In this document: one piece after another, positions 7,131 to 15,619 of the stretch
Position numbering within the stretch: position 1 is the first letter of the stretch
Layout of the letters: each line of letters begins with the position of its first letter
Source: a virus
Direction: 5' to 3' (one strand)
DNA: 20,789 nt
IMG/VR virus record: IMGVR_UViG_3300042890_001611
Location: 1 to 20,789 of that record
Position numbers and translations under genes: made by a program
The notes under the pieces: generated by a model
Databases searched by the model: none
What the model saw: only the letters and a program-made list of their open reading frames with translations
What the model was told of the DNA's origin: nothing

Positions 7131-9770
7131 TTATCCGGCTATTATTGATGATGCGTATCCAGTAACACCTGTTGTAGTTTGTACAGTACTACCCAATCCG
7201 TATTGATTATTTTTTACTTTTTGTAAAGCTTTATTTACTCTAGTACTATCCATAGTAATATTTTTACCTTGTAGTGTTGCATCAATTACATTACTTAATA
7301 ATTCATTTGTAACTTCACCTTGTCTTAATAATTTCGTATATCCATTTGCTTCCGCTTGAAATATTTGTTGTAATACATTTTTCAAATTGAACGAATCATC
7401 TTTTGCCTGTTTAGTTCCTGCTGCAACTGCAACTGTTGTTTTTTCTAAATTAGTAGGTATAGTTGCATTCATTGTTGTATTAAGTGTTGAAACTGCAGTT
7501 GTCAAATTTGCAGTTTCTTTTGCCGTTCCTGCAGGGGCCGATATTGATACTGAACCTACCATATCTCTTAAATTTTTCATAAAAGCAGTATTTTCATTCA
7601 TATATCGTGCACCTCCTGAAGCTTGAAATTGCTCAAATGTTTTTGGAAAAGACTTTTTTACTTTTGCTTCATACGCCAAATATTCCTCACTAGATGATTT
7701 GGAATACATTGTTATAAGTTTTTGGAACGAGGCTAATTTAATTTTTTGTGCACCAATTTCTTTATCTACTTTTTCTTTATAATCTTTTAATCCATACTGG
7801 TCTAATACAGATGTTGGGTCTTTGGCATCCATCATTTTTTTCATAACTTCGGCTAATTGGTCATCTTTAATATACCCAGCTTTTACCAATTTTTGGTAAT
7901 CACCTATAATATTTTGTTGGTCTGCCCCCTTCATTGTCACACCACTTGCTGCAAATGCTCCTGACATTTGTTGTTTTAGGTTACCCGCTGCAAAGACACT
8001 TGTTGCTGCTTCAACCATAGCCTCAGCTGCAGCTAAATCCTTTATATTTTGTTTCTCATAGTATAATGACCACTTTGCTCTATATGCTGCTTCTAATTGA
8101 ATTCCTGCCAGTCTTTGTTGCTGTTCAGCCATTAGCATTACTAATCTTTGTTTTTGTTCAAATTTTAACAATTCTAATCTCTGTGCTTGCTCTAATCCCA
8201 ATTTTCTTCCTGCATTTGCAACTTCGGTTTTTAACATTTGGTCGGCTATTTGTTTGCCAGCTTCTGCATTTGCTGATAATTCACCACTCATGCTTCCTCC
8301 ACTGCCTTGTAGTAGTGCCATCAATGCGGTTGTACTCATACCTGTTGCCTGTGCCAATGCCTGTCTTTGGAATGCATTCATTGCATTTATATCCATACCA
8401 CCCAATGATGATTTTAATGCATTTGCAGCACCGACACTATCATTGGCCATTAATCTAGCTCTTACTTCTGAAAGATTTACATTACGGCCCAACATTGCCG
8501 ATAAACTCATTTCAGATTTTATACTATCTTTATAATTTAACACCATTGAGTCAGTTGCTCCTAACATTTCTTTATATGAAACTGACATTTTACTAAGTAT
8601 TCCAGCTTCCCTTACTAAATTGTTGTAATTCATATCAGCAAACTTTGCAATTTCTTCTGCAGCGTTTGATATTTCACCAAAAAGTGTAGACGCTATTAAC
8701 CCATTTTTTTCTGCAAATACACCGAGTCCACCTATTAAATTAGATGCCATTTCACCGGATATTTTTGCACCAATTTTGAATAACTTTGTCATATTCAAAA
8801 CATCATCAGTAGACCCTCCAAAATATTTAGAAAGGGCAGCTGCTTGTTCTGTTATTTTGGTCATTGATTTTGCACCATATCCGAACGCAGTTTGGAATTT
8901 TCCCATTGCCGTTGCAATCTCTTGAGAAGAACTACCCACTGCTTTAAGAGCTCTTTCTGATATTTTTTGATATTTCGTTATAAATCTAAGTCCCATTTGT
9001 TGTAATGCACTTCTTTTTTCATTCTCCGCATCCAAAGTTTGCATTGCTTGTTGTTGACCGAATACCAATGCATCTTTTTTCAATCCAATTTCATACTCAA
9101 TTTGGTCTTTTACTAAACTTTGATTATATTGAAGCATTTCCATTGCACCTTGCTTCTCATAATTAAAAACATCTTGTTGTAATTGTTGTTTTAATTCCAA
9201 AGGTTTCTTATATAAAAATTCTGCGTCAATTTTTCTAAATGCTTCAGTACCTTCTAAAGATTTGGACATTTCGGCTATACCACCTGCTCCTAACATTTTA
9301 TTACCGGACATCATTTTCATTGTAGATAATGCCTTTGCTGCACCACCACTATTCCAAAAATCATAAGCCATTTTTGCAAGGCCACCAAGTGCAGCTGCGG
9401 GGCCTGCGATTCTTAATAAATTACCACCCAAAGATGAAAGGCCTTTTGCACCTTTGTTTAATGCACCTTTACCAAACATTTTTTCACCAACCGAATTATG
9501 AAATTTTTTAACTACACTTTTTGGTAGAAAGGTTTCTGCTAAATCAGTAACTTTACCCAGTCCCAATTTGTTAAACATTTTTTTACTTCTGGATGCAGCT
9601 GCTGAATCTTTTTCTTCTTTATTTCCACCACCATTAGGTTTTCTACTATTATCTTCTAATACCTGAATCAACCTATTTATTGAGGACGCTAAATCATTTG
9701 ATTCTCCTGGAACATAATTTGATATTCGTGAGTTTTTTACATTATTATTTTTTGGTCGTCTTTTGGCCAT
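7131..9770 (-). CDS. Tail tape measure protein
   Basis: The 879-residue protein is long, strongly helical and Ala/Gln/Lys-rich, and has the position and composition of a tape measure protein. A basic, disordered N-terminus (1-65) is followed by a hydrophobic stretch (about 112-137, GPAAALGGLAKMAYDF). Long amphipathic coiled-coil blocks include one at about 515-560 rich in 'EQ-QRL' repeats. A middle domain around 270-480 (FGYGAKSMTKI, SLSAMLGRNVNLSEV, ATGMST) resembles helical parts of marine phage tape measures. It would set tail length and be ejected at infection. The gene follows the frameshifting chaperone, which is the standard order. The chaperone extension probably binds this protein during tail assembly. 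A leader motif lies 24 bases before the ATG. Confidence 0.85.
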   Translation of the reverse strand: MAKRRPKNNNVKNSRISNYVPGESNDLASSINRLIQVLEDNSRKPNGGGNKEEKDSAAASRSKKMFNKLGLGKVTDLAETFLPKSVVKKFHNSVGEKMFGKGALNKGAKGLSSLGGNLLRIAGPAAALGGLAKMAYDFWNSGGAAKALSTMKMMSGNKMLGAGGIAEMSKSLEGTEAFRKIDAEFLYKKPLELKQQLQQDVFNYEKQGAMEMLQYNQSLVKDQIEYEIGLKKDALVFGQQQAMQTLDAENEKRSALQQMGLRFITKYQKISERALKAVGSSSQEIATAMGKFQTAFGYGAKSMTKITEQAAALSKYFGGSTDDVLNMTKLFKIGAKISGEMASNLIGGLGVFAEKNGLIASTLFGEISNAAEEIAKFADMNYNNLVREAGILSKMSVSYKEMLGATDSMVLNYKDSIKSEMSLSAMLGRNVNLSEVRARLMANDSVGAANALKSSLGGMDINAMNAFQRQALAQATGMSTTALMALLQGSGGSMSGELSANAEAGKQIADQMLKTEVANAGRKLGLEQAQRLELLKFEQKQRLVMLMAEQQQRLAGIQLEAAYRAKWSLYYEKQNIKDLAAAEAMVEAATSVFAAGNLKQQMSGAFAASGVTMKGADQQNIIGDYQKLVKAGYIKDDQLAEVMKKMMDAKDPTSVLDQYGLKDYKEKVDKEIGAQKIKLASFQKLITMYSKSSSEEYLAYEAKVKKSFPKTFEQFQASGGARYMNENTAFMKNLRDMVGSVSISAPAGTAKETANLTTAVSTLNTTMNATIPTNLEKTTVAVAAGTKQAKDDSFNLKNVLQQIFQAEANGYTKLLRQGEVTNELLSNVIDATLQGKNITMDSTRVNKALQKVKNNQYGLGSTVQTTTGVTGYASSIIAG

Positions 9771-9793
9771 AGTGTTTATATTACTTTACATTA

Positions 9794-9802
9794 TATAAAT
9801 AT
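9794..9802 (-). promoter_or_regulatory. Late-type leader motif ATATTTATA
   Basis: Exact copy on the coding strand (GATATTTATATAA form), 24 bases before the tape measure ATG and just after the stop of the chaperone extension. Confidence 0.55.
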
Positions 9803-9815
9803 CATTTTATCCGTT

Positions 9816-10043
9816 TTATCTCCTTATTGTTTTACTTGTTGGAGTGGATTTGTTAGGAGGTTTATTTACATTTTCTGCAATACCTCTCTCCGTTTCTTTT
9901 GATTCTATTAATTCGTTCCAATAAAATTCTCTTAAACGCACGGGCATATAATACACATCATGCCAAGTAAATCCACCATTGGAGTTGTATATTAAACTAA
10001 ATATCTTTTTGTGTAAGAATTGTGAATAATTAGTCGGCAGGGT
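9816..10043 (-). CDS. +1-frame extension of the tail assembly chaperone (gp51/GT-like)
   Basis: Immediately after the T7 run at 10050-10044 a second frame is open for 75 codons to a TAA at 9818-9816. It reads TLPTNYSQFLHKKIFSLIY, then SNGGFTWHDVYYMP, VRLREFYWNELIES, and a basic tail. The pattern 'F-ly--GGFTw-dvy-MP--lR-FYw--L' is, to my recollection, that of gp51-like or GT-like tail chaperone extensions. It has no ATG, GTG or TTG before GTG-TAT-TAT-ATG, which lies inside the conserved block, so independent initiation is unlikely. Reading it needs a +1 slip on TTT. The fusion would be 268 + 75 = 343 residues. The alternative is a homopolymer sequencing error: six T's would fuse the frames directly. 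Confidence 0.7.
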   Translation of the reverse strand, partial: TLPTNYSQFLHKKIFSLIYNSNGGFTWHDVYYMPVRLREFYWNELIESKETERGIAENVNKPPNKSTPTSKTIRR

Positions 10044-10848
10044 AAAAAAAGTCTACCCCAATTGGTACTTTTAACGCCTCCTTTTCGCCGGTAAAAGGTG
10101 ATACATATTCAAATGTAAAATCTACATCCGGAGTTATTTCATTTATATATTTTCTAAGTGCTTTAGAATCTGCTGCCTGTAATTGATTCATAACAAAATT
10201 ACTGATATGACCCAAATCTCTATTACCATCCACCTCTATAATAATTCTTCTATATCTAGATGTAATTTCATTTGGTTGTTTTGATATTTTTTCACTTGCT
10301 TCTGTATCTTTTTGAATTGCCATTTCGTCAGCATGTGTTAACAATTTAAATTTAATTGCAACTTTTGTTTTTGGAAGTAAAAAATCATATTCATTATTTC
10401 TATTTAATATTGATTCATCTACTTCTTTAATACTTAATTTAGAAATGTCAACTTTAACATTTACTGGTTCATTTTCAATAGGGTCGTTAATTACTACATC
10501 GTATTCAGGACCATATGCTAATACTCTACTTGCAACTAATATTGCGTTTTTATCACCAATTACTAAATCATCCATTTTAATATTATTATCTACAATTATA
10601 GATTCTAATAACTTATCCAAAACAATTCCTTTACGAATTAAGTTTGTAGAAGTTAAAATATCTTCTTCTTTTGCAGTCAATAATTTAATAGTAATTTCAC
10701 CAGATGCTAACGGATGTGTTTCAGGATATACTAATCCTTTACTTGCTAAACTAATAACCTCCGTTGGAAATGGGTATGATTTTTTCTGTGTTTGTTGAGC
10801 GGGTGTTGATAACCCTCTTGTAACTTGTTGTTCTATGTTTTGTTCCAT
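10030..10848 (-). CDS. Tail assembly chaperone / baseplate hub subunit (gp26-like)
   Basis: The zero-frame product has 272 residues. After a Gln-rich N-terminus come TIKLLTAKEEDILTSTNLIRKG (about 53-74), DDLVIGDKNAILVASRVLAYG (about 92-112, including the 'D---il---R---yG' pattern), and two beta-rich repeats with VDISKL and VDFTFEY. This resembles the T4 gp26-type base plate protein family, which acts early in hub and tail-tip assembly. It ends GVDFFYPAD, where FF is encoded in a T7 run and the stop comes four codons after the second Phe; a +1 slip there joins the 9816-10043 frame. Position between tube and tape measure is the classical place for a frameshifting chaperone. The upstream leader has only a poor match to the late motif, after the terminator at 10885-10927. 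Confidence 0.75.
   Translation of the reverse strand: MEQNIEQQVTRGLSTPAQQTQKKSYPFPTEVISLASKGLVYPETHPLASGEITIKLLTAKEEDILTSTNLIRKGIVLDKLLESIIVDNNIKMDDLVIGDKNAILVASRVLAYGPEYDVVINDPIENEPVNVKVDISKLSIKEVDESILNRNNEYDFLLPKTKVAIKFKLLTHADEMAIQKDTEASEKISKQPNEITSRYRRIIIEVDGNRDLGHISNFVMNQLQAADSKALRKYINEITPDVDFTFEYVSPFTGEKEALKVPIGVDFFYPAD
10044..10050 (-). promoter_or_regulatory. Putative +1 ribosomal frameshift site (T7 run)
   Basis: The coding strand reads GAC TTT TTT TAC CCT GCC GAC TAA. A Phe-tRNA in the P site can slide one base forward and re-pair with UUU, after which ACC CTG CCG is read in the frame of the extension. The -1 frame closes after about 19 codons and lacks a protein-like pattern. A tandem -2 slip would mispair. 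Confidence 0.5.
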
Positions 10849-10884
10849 AATAAAATATAACTTTGTGTTTAATAATATATATAC

Positions 10885-10927
10885 ACTTTTTAAAAAAATA
10901 AAAGGGATACTTTGTGGGTATCCCTTT
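10885..10927 (-). terminator. Intrinsic terminator after the tail tube gene
   Basis: On the minus strand AAAGGGATAC and GTATCCCTTT (10927-10918 and 10910-10901) form a perfect 10-bp stem with a 7-base loop, followed by TATTTTTTT. It starts 22 bases after the tube stop codon and is oriented to end minus-strand transcripts. It would isolate abundant sheath/tube mRNA from the chaperone and tape measure genes. Confidence 0.9.
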
Positions 10928-10949
10928 CGTTTATTATTTTTAGTCTAAA

Positions 10950-11438
10950 TTAGAATTCTAAGATAGCGTAATCGTAAGTTAAAGTTAATTCAATTGCAAC
11001 TGGGTCGTTTGAACTCCAATCTAAATCACCGAAATTAGCTTGAGTAATAAATGCACCTTTTAAAGTCCATTGTTCTACCTTATCACCTACCGGGCCTAAG
11101 ATATAGAATGTAATGTCTTTTTTGTAGAATGCAGCGTATCCATCTCTACCTGTTAACGACTCATGTGATTGTCTAATCCACTCCATAACTTGTTGTGCAC
11201 CTGATGGTACGATTGGGTCATAAAGTGTAATGTTTACATCATCCCATGTAGATTTTCCTTTAATCTTTCTTTTTACGTTAATGTGGTCTAATTCAACAAC
11301 TTCCGATGTGAATGTAGGTCTACTTGCAGTTTTAATGATATACGATTCTATACCGTTAATTTCCATAATGAACCTATTACTTAACTTCGGTTCAAAGTTC
11401 TTATAGAAAATTTTATCAAACTCTAATATTTCTGGCAT
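10950..11438 (-). CDS. gp19: Tail tube protein (gp19-like)
   Basis: The 162-residue protein has the length and pattern of T4-type tail tube subunits (T4 gp19 is 163 residues). Recognisable features are the N-terminal LSNRFIMEINGI (20-31), TWDDVNITLYDPIVPSG (64-80), the central VMEWIRQSHE helix (84-93), and a C-terminal beta part with QANFGDLDWSSNDPVAIELT ending LTYDYAILEF. Subunits stack as hexameric rings to make the inner tube that is pushed through the host envelope when the sheath contracts. The gene follows the sheath by 46 bases, has its own leader motif 26 bases upstream, and is followed by a strong terminator, consistent with very high late expression. Confidence 0.93.
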   Translation of the reverse strand: MPEILEFDKIFYKNFEPKLSNRFIMEINGIESYIIKTASRPTFTSEVVELDHINVKRKIKGKSTWDDVNITLYDPIVPSGAQQVMEWIRQSHESLTGRDGYAAFYKKDITFYILGPVGDKVEQWTLKGAFITQANFGDLDWSSNDPVAIELTLTYDYAILEF

Positions 11439-11463
11439 TTTACTTTATTTTTTTATTCTTTTA

Positions 11464-11472
11464 TATAAATAT
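11464..11472 (-). promoter_or_regulatory. Late-type leader motif ATATTTATA
   Basis: Exact copy on the coding strand (GATATTTATATAA form), 26 bases before the tail tube ATG. It lies in the 46-base gap after the sheath stop. Confidence 0.55.
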
Positions 11473-11484
11473 CTATTTCTTAAA

Positions 11485-13818
11485 TTATCCGTTAAATGCT
11501 GCACCAGTTGGTAAGATGTTGAAATCAATTTGAATGAATTCAGCGGTCTTAGTTGGTTGTAAGTAGATAGCACCTTTAAGGATGTTTCTATCAATTACAT
11601 CTGGAGTATTATTTGAATCATCCATTACAACACGGAATGCGTACAAACCTTGTCTTTGTTGGATTGATTCTAAATAAGGGTTAGCAATATTTAAGAATCT
11701 ATTTCTTGTCTCTGCGGTGTTTTGTTCAAATACTAAGTATCTTGAAGTAGATGCGATGTATTTTCTTACAGTTAATAATAATCTTCTTACATTAATTCTG
11801 TCTAATGCAGATGGTTTATCTTGTAATGTCTTTTGACCGAATACTACAATACCTTGTCCTGGGAATTGTACGATTGGGTTTACTTTGTTTTCGTATAAAT
11901 CATCTTTTTCAGATTGTGTTAATCTATCTAATACACTAACTGCTCCAATCAATCCACCTCTATTCAATCCTGCTGGTGCGAACCATTCTGCTGCTACTCT
12001 ATCGTTTGCTGCGAATACGCCAGGTAACAATACTGATGGTGGAACTGTGATAAGTTTGTTTGTGTTTACATCGATTGTTTTAATCCAAGGATAATAAACA
12101 GCCGCCATATTTGAATCTACTGCTTGTGCTTGTGTTATAGTTGCTGGTATCTTTGTATCTGCATTACCTGCATCTCCAATAAAGAATGCGTCGTTTCTTT
12201 GTTCAACCATATCTAAAATTGAAGTAAATACAGATGAGTGGTCTGCTCTATTAACGTGAGGTGCTACTACCATATTGATATCATATTCGTCAGCGTTAGA
12301 TAAAGCTGCGATGTGTTTTCCGTATGCTAATTTACCTGCAGTTGTTGCTGGTTCAATATCTGATGCGTTTGTGTTTGGTGCAAATCCGTCAAAACCTTCT
12401 TGGAATGCTACTACAAATTGTCTTTTTGCAACATCTGCTGATGTTTGTGTTAATGGATTTAATGTTAATCCACAAATAGTATCTAATGAGAATACATCGT
12501 TAGCTCCGTTTCCTGCACTTACAGGAATTGGTTTCATATAAATTTTGTTATCTGCATTGTTGTCTAAATCAATACCACTATACTTTGTAGAGTCTACTAC
12601 TGAGCCTGTTGAGAATGTTACTCTTGGAATTAAACTAGCGTATGATGTTGCTAGGTCAGGGCTTACCGCTCTCACAGGTAATTGATATGCAGCGTGTCCG
12701 AAAGGTACTGCTTGTACGGGAGCTTGTTCGTTTAAATACGAAATTCTAATATATTTTGAATTATTCACCCAATCACCACTTTCAGTTATTTTACCATCTG
12801 ATGCTATACTTCTTTTTCTATCACCAATTACTCTACTAATAAAGTTTGGAGAGTTAGGGTCTAAGTTTACATTTGAATAAGTTTCTAATACTGTCTTTTT
12901 CTTATCGGTATCGTTGAAATCTCTTACTACAACCGTAAATGTACCATAATCAGTTCCGTTTGTTGTACCTGCTGCTTTAACATTTGTAATACCAATTTTT
13001 ATTTTAGTATTTGCTATGTTTCCTGCGGTAATTGTTTCAACTTGGAATAAAGAATATCTATCACCTGAAATTAATTGAGATTTAATGATTGGAGTTAATG
13101 CCTCACACGCTTCACCATTTTGTGCAGAACCACTAAATTTTTGGTCTACTAATACAACTGCACTTGCACTTAAAGGAGTAAGTGTACCTAATGAACCTGT
13201 GAATGCACCTGTATCAATTCCGTTTGAAGTTGATAATGTATAAGAACCTATATTAGCTACAAATCCGTTTTCTTTGAAAAAAGCGTATGAGTAAGCTCTT
13301 TTTGTACCATATGCAGATGTGCCAAATACTGATTCAATATCATTATCATCCGATAATTCTAAAGATGCACTATATCCAGTTGGAGCTATTCCACTACCAC
13401 TTAATGCTATTGAAAAATCACCACTAGCATCTCTATCAGAAACCGTTGTTCCTGTGAAACCAATTGCACTTCCTGATGTATTAAATAAGATACCCAATGC
13501 ACCTGTATATGAACCGGTTGCTGCTATTAATAATAAAGGAGCGGCTTCGGTATAACCTGTTTTTCCGGCTACTCTACAAATAGTTGCAGTTCCTGCTTCT
13601 CTTAAATAATTTTGTACTGCTAAAGGAGTATAATATGTGTCATCTACTACTCCAAAAAGAGTTTCAAATTCAGCTTGTGAATTTACAATTGTTGGTACTA
13701 ATGGGCCTTCTTTGAAAGGGCCGATGAATGCTGCACCTATTTCAGCCACACCTTGTTGTAAAAATGAAAGGTCGTTTTCTTTTGTAAATACGCCTGGTGA
13801 TACTATCTTTTCTGCCAT
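11485..13818 (-). CDS. gp18: Contractile tail sheath protein (gp18-like)
   Basis: The 777-residue protein starts with VSPGVFTKENDLSF (6-19), the typical sheath N-terminus, followed by AAFIGPFKEGPLVPTIVNS and a YYTPLAVQNYLREAG segment. The C-terminal third has the conserved sheath core: INVRRLLLTVRKYI, LESIQQRQGLYAFRVVMDD and a final FIQIDFNILPTGAAFNG. The middle (roughly 130-400) is Ser/Thr/Gly-rich and probably forms the surface-exposed insertion domain that varies between phages. It is longer than T4 gp18 (659 residues). It polymerises around the tube and contracts to drive infection. The direct pairing with the tail tube gene is the standard arrangement. The A/T-rich leader carries the late motif 36 bases upstream and no SD. 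Confidence 0.95.
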   Translation of the reverse strand: MAEKIVSPGVFTKENDLSFLQQGVAEIGAAFIGPFKEGPLVPTIVNSQAEFETLFGVVDDTYYTPLAVQNYLREAGTATICRVAGKTGYTEAAPLLLIAATGSYTGALGILFNTSGSAIGFTGTTVSDRDASGDFSIALSGSGIAPTGYSASLELSDDNDIESVFGTSAYGTKRAYSYAFFKENGFVANIGSYTLSTSNGIDTGAFTGSLGTLTPLSASAVVLVDQKFSGSAQNGEACEALTPIIKSQLISGDRYSLFQVETITAGNIANTKIKIGITNVKAAGTTNGTDYGTFTVVVRDFNDTDKKKTVLETYSNVNLDPNSPNFISRVIGDRKRSIASDGKITESGDWVNNSKYIRISYLNEQAPVQAVPFGHAAYQLPVRAVSPDLATSYASLIPRVTFSTGSVVDSTKYSGIDLDNNADNKIYMKPIPVSAGNGANDVFSLDTICGLTLNPLTQTSADVAKRQFVVAFQEGFDGFAPNTNASDIEPATTAGKLAYGKHIAALSNADEYDINMVVAPHVNRADHSSVFTSILDMVEQRNDAFFIGDAGNADTKIPATITQAQAVDSNMAAVYYPWIKTIDVNTNKLITVPPSVLLPGVFAANDRVAAEWFAPAGLNRGGLIGAVSVLDRLTQSEKDDLYENKVNPIVQFPGQGIVVFGQKTLQDKPSALDRINVRRLLLTVRKYIASTSRYLVFEQNTAETRNRFLNIANPYLESIQQRQGLYAFRVVMDDSNNTPDVIDRNILKGAIYLQPTKTAEFIQIDFNILPTGAAFNG

Positions 13819-13853
13819 TTTATATGCTTTAATTTAAATTTATTAATTCTCAA

Positions 13854-13862
13854 TATAAATAT
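13854..13862 (-). promoter_or_regulatory. Late-type leader motif ATATTTATA
   Basis: Exact copy on the coding strand, 36 bases before the sheath ATG, in the 71-base gap after the Hint-protein stop. Confidence 0.5.
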
Positions 13863-13889
13863 AAAATTTTCAATCAAAACAACAAAATC

Positions 13890-15608
13890 TTATTTGTATG
13901 TTGGAGAGAAATAATCGTATACTTGTCCTACTGATGCTTGTAATTGTAATGTGTTGTAGAATAATACAGGTCCAATTTGTCCGTTCCAGAATGTTGTTCT
14001 TGCACTATTACTACCAATTGTTAAAAAGTTTGTAGATGAAGGTGCCGTAAATGCTGATGCGGTAAATGTTCCTACTGATGTTTTATCTACATAAACTGTT
14101 ACAGTTCCTGATGGTTGGAATGTTGCTGAAATCATATACCAAACATTTACTGATAATGAAGTTGTCAATTGTGCACTATTTCCTAATGCACTACCATAGA
14201 ATTTTACTCTATTTAAAGTAGAACTATCTGATGATTCAATTGCTAAACCATAAAAACCCGCGTAGTCAAAAATGTGTCTTGATGCTACACCCAATGTTGT
14301 AGTTGGTCTAATCCACATATGAATTGTACCGGTATTAGTATTGAATTGAGAAATACCACCATTAATATTTGTTGTAGTATCTTTATACCAGAATTGATTT
14401 GTACCATTTCCAGTCCAATATTTTTCTTTTTTACTTGCTCCATTATTATAAGATGGGTTACCACCACTTATACTTGCTGCGTTTGTTACACCTGCAGGTC
14501 TTACACCTGTATTATATCCTGCTAAATCTAACCAGTCTGCTGTTGCTGTACCATCTGTTGATGATGCTTTTCCTGGGTCAACATACATTCTTAATCCTGA
14601 AGATGGGATATATGGTTGAGTTGTTGTACCTTTGTTATGTGAAATTAAACCATTTGATAAGAATACATCGGCGTTTTCTACATTCAACGTTACAATTTCA
14701 ACATCTGCAGTTACTACTTCTATATTTGTTATTTCAATTTCACTTTCATCTTGCATAATAAGTTTGTCTCCAGGTAAAATTTCACCTACATTTTTAAACT
14801 TATATTTACCAATCTCATTATCATAAACATATAATGGGTGAGTTTCAGTTGCATTTATTAAACCATTATTTAAAGAAAAATATCCTTCTGCGAAATTAAA
14901 TGTTATATCTCTAACTACTACGTTTTTGGAATCACCTGATAATGTGTTTGACAAATAAAATCTCCATTCAACTTGGTCACTATCTAATGGTTGAGATTCA
15001 TCTGGTAATCCAGTTGGTTCCCATGCTTTGATTTCATCACCAACATTTAAATCTTCAATATTTACTTCATTTCCGTTTGCTAAAGTTACTTTAGTACCAA
15101 ACAATAAACAGAAATCAGGTTGGTTAATTGTATTATAAACATCTACTGCGTATAATGTTTTTGTAGTTGTAGTATTATAATTTGTTGCTGCTGTATTATA
15201 TCCATCGGCATACTTCATAGATAATATCGATGATGCTTCCGAATAATTTGATGCGTTAATTGCTGCGGGTGTGATTGGAAACGATGGAGATGCTCCTAAT
15301 GTTGGAGAACCTACTGAAAAGTTTGCGTTATCAAAGGTCACAGAATAGTTTGCTGCTACACTTCCAACTCTAGTTCCATGTAAAGAACCGGCTGAACCAA
15401 ATGAAAAAGTTGCATTTTCTGATGTGCTTTCTACTATGTATGTAAAAGTTGGTTGATTTATTGTTATAGAATCAACTGCGAATTCTAACATTGATGCTGC
15501 AGTTCCTGCTGATGCGTTTCTTGCATTTAAAGACGAAGCTTGTGTAGTTCTTTCCGAACCCACTGTTGCTCTATATAAATTACCTAACGATAAATTTGTT
15601 CTTGCCAT
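13890..15608 (-). CDS. Adhesin-like virion protein with Hint (intein-like) and LamG-like domains
   Basis: The 572-residue protein has three parts. Residues 1-166 are Ser/Ala/Thr/Asn-rich and beta-like, probably for virion attachment. Residues 167-325 are a Hint domain: block A starts with C167 (CLLFGTKVTLANGNEV), then IEDLNVGDEI (184-193), block B NATETHPLYV (252-261) with T254 and H257, and a C-terminal block VEIVTLNVENADVFLSNG ending LISHN with H324-N325. The next residue is Lys (K326), not Cys/Ser/Thr, so normal protein splicing is not expected. Residues 335-572 resemble a LamG/concanavalin-like carbohydrate-binding domain (LRMYVDPG, GTIHMWIRP, NVWYMISATFQPSGTVTVYVD, WNGQIGPVLFYN). There is no room for a homing endonuclease. 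Location between fibre and sheath genes suggests a tail or head adhesin that self-cleaves or cross-links. Domain calls are firm; the role is inferred. Confidence 0.8.
   Translation of the reverse strand: MARTNLSLGNLYRATVGSERTTQASSLNARNASAGTAASMLEFAVDSITINQPTFTYIVESTSENATFSFGSAGSLHGTRVGSVAANYSVTFDNANFSVGSPTLGASPSFPITPAAINASNYSEASSILSMKYADGYNTAATNYNTTTTKTLYAVDVYNTINQPDFCLLFGTKVTLANGNEVNIEDLNVGDEIKAWEPTGLPDESQPLDSDQVEWRFYLSNTLSGDSKNVVVRDITFNFAEGYFSLNNGLINATETHPLYVYDNEIGKYKFKNVGEILPGDKLIMQDESEIEITNIEVVTADVEIVTLNVENADVFLSNGLISHNKGTTTQPYIPSSGLRMYVDPGKASSTDGTATADWLDLAGYNTGVRPAGVTNAASISGGNPSYNNGASKKEKYWTGNGTNQFWYKDTTTNINGGISQFNTNTGTIHMWIRPTTTLGVASRHIFDYAGFYGLAIESSDSSTLNRVKFYGSALGNSAQLTTSLSVNVWYMISATFQPSGTVTVYVDKTSVGTFTASAFTAPSSTNFLTIGSNSARTTFWNGQIGPVLFYNTLQLQASVGQVYDYFSPTYK
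14634..15110 (-). other. Hint / bacterial-intein-like domain coding segment
   Basis: This in-frame segment encodes residues 167-325 of the adhesin, from the presumed nucleophile Cys to the terminal His-Asn. At 159 residues it is mini-intein sized. Lys at +1 places it nearer to BIL-type or Hedgehog-type Hint domains than to splicing inteins. Confidence 0.75.
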
Positions 15609-15619
15609 AGTATAAAGTG

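Noticed and set aside
8066-8458. Plus-strand open frame of 130 codons
   Set aside because: Lies antisense to the tape measure gene; Leu/Phe/Pro-rich composition is that of the complement of an Ala/Gln-rich gene. No leader motif.
9960-10050. -1 frameshift at the T7 run
   Set aside because: The -1 frame closes after about 19 codons with no protein-like pattern; only the +1 frame leads into the conserved-looking extension.
10858-10884. Late motif before the gp26-like gene
   Set aside because: The leader has only TATATATATTATTAA-like sequence, with no exact ATATTTATA, and cannot be told from AT-rich background.
14634-15110. Classical splicing intein
   Set aside because: The residue after His-Asn is Lys, not Cys/Ser/Thr, and the host is an adhesin-like protein rather than a conserved enzyme active site. 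A Hint/BIL-type reading fits better.
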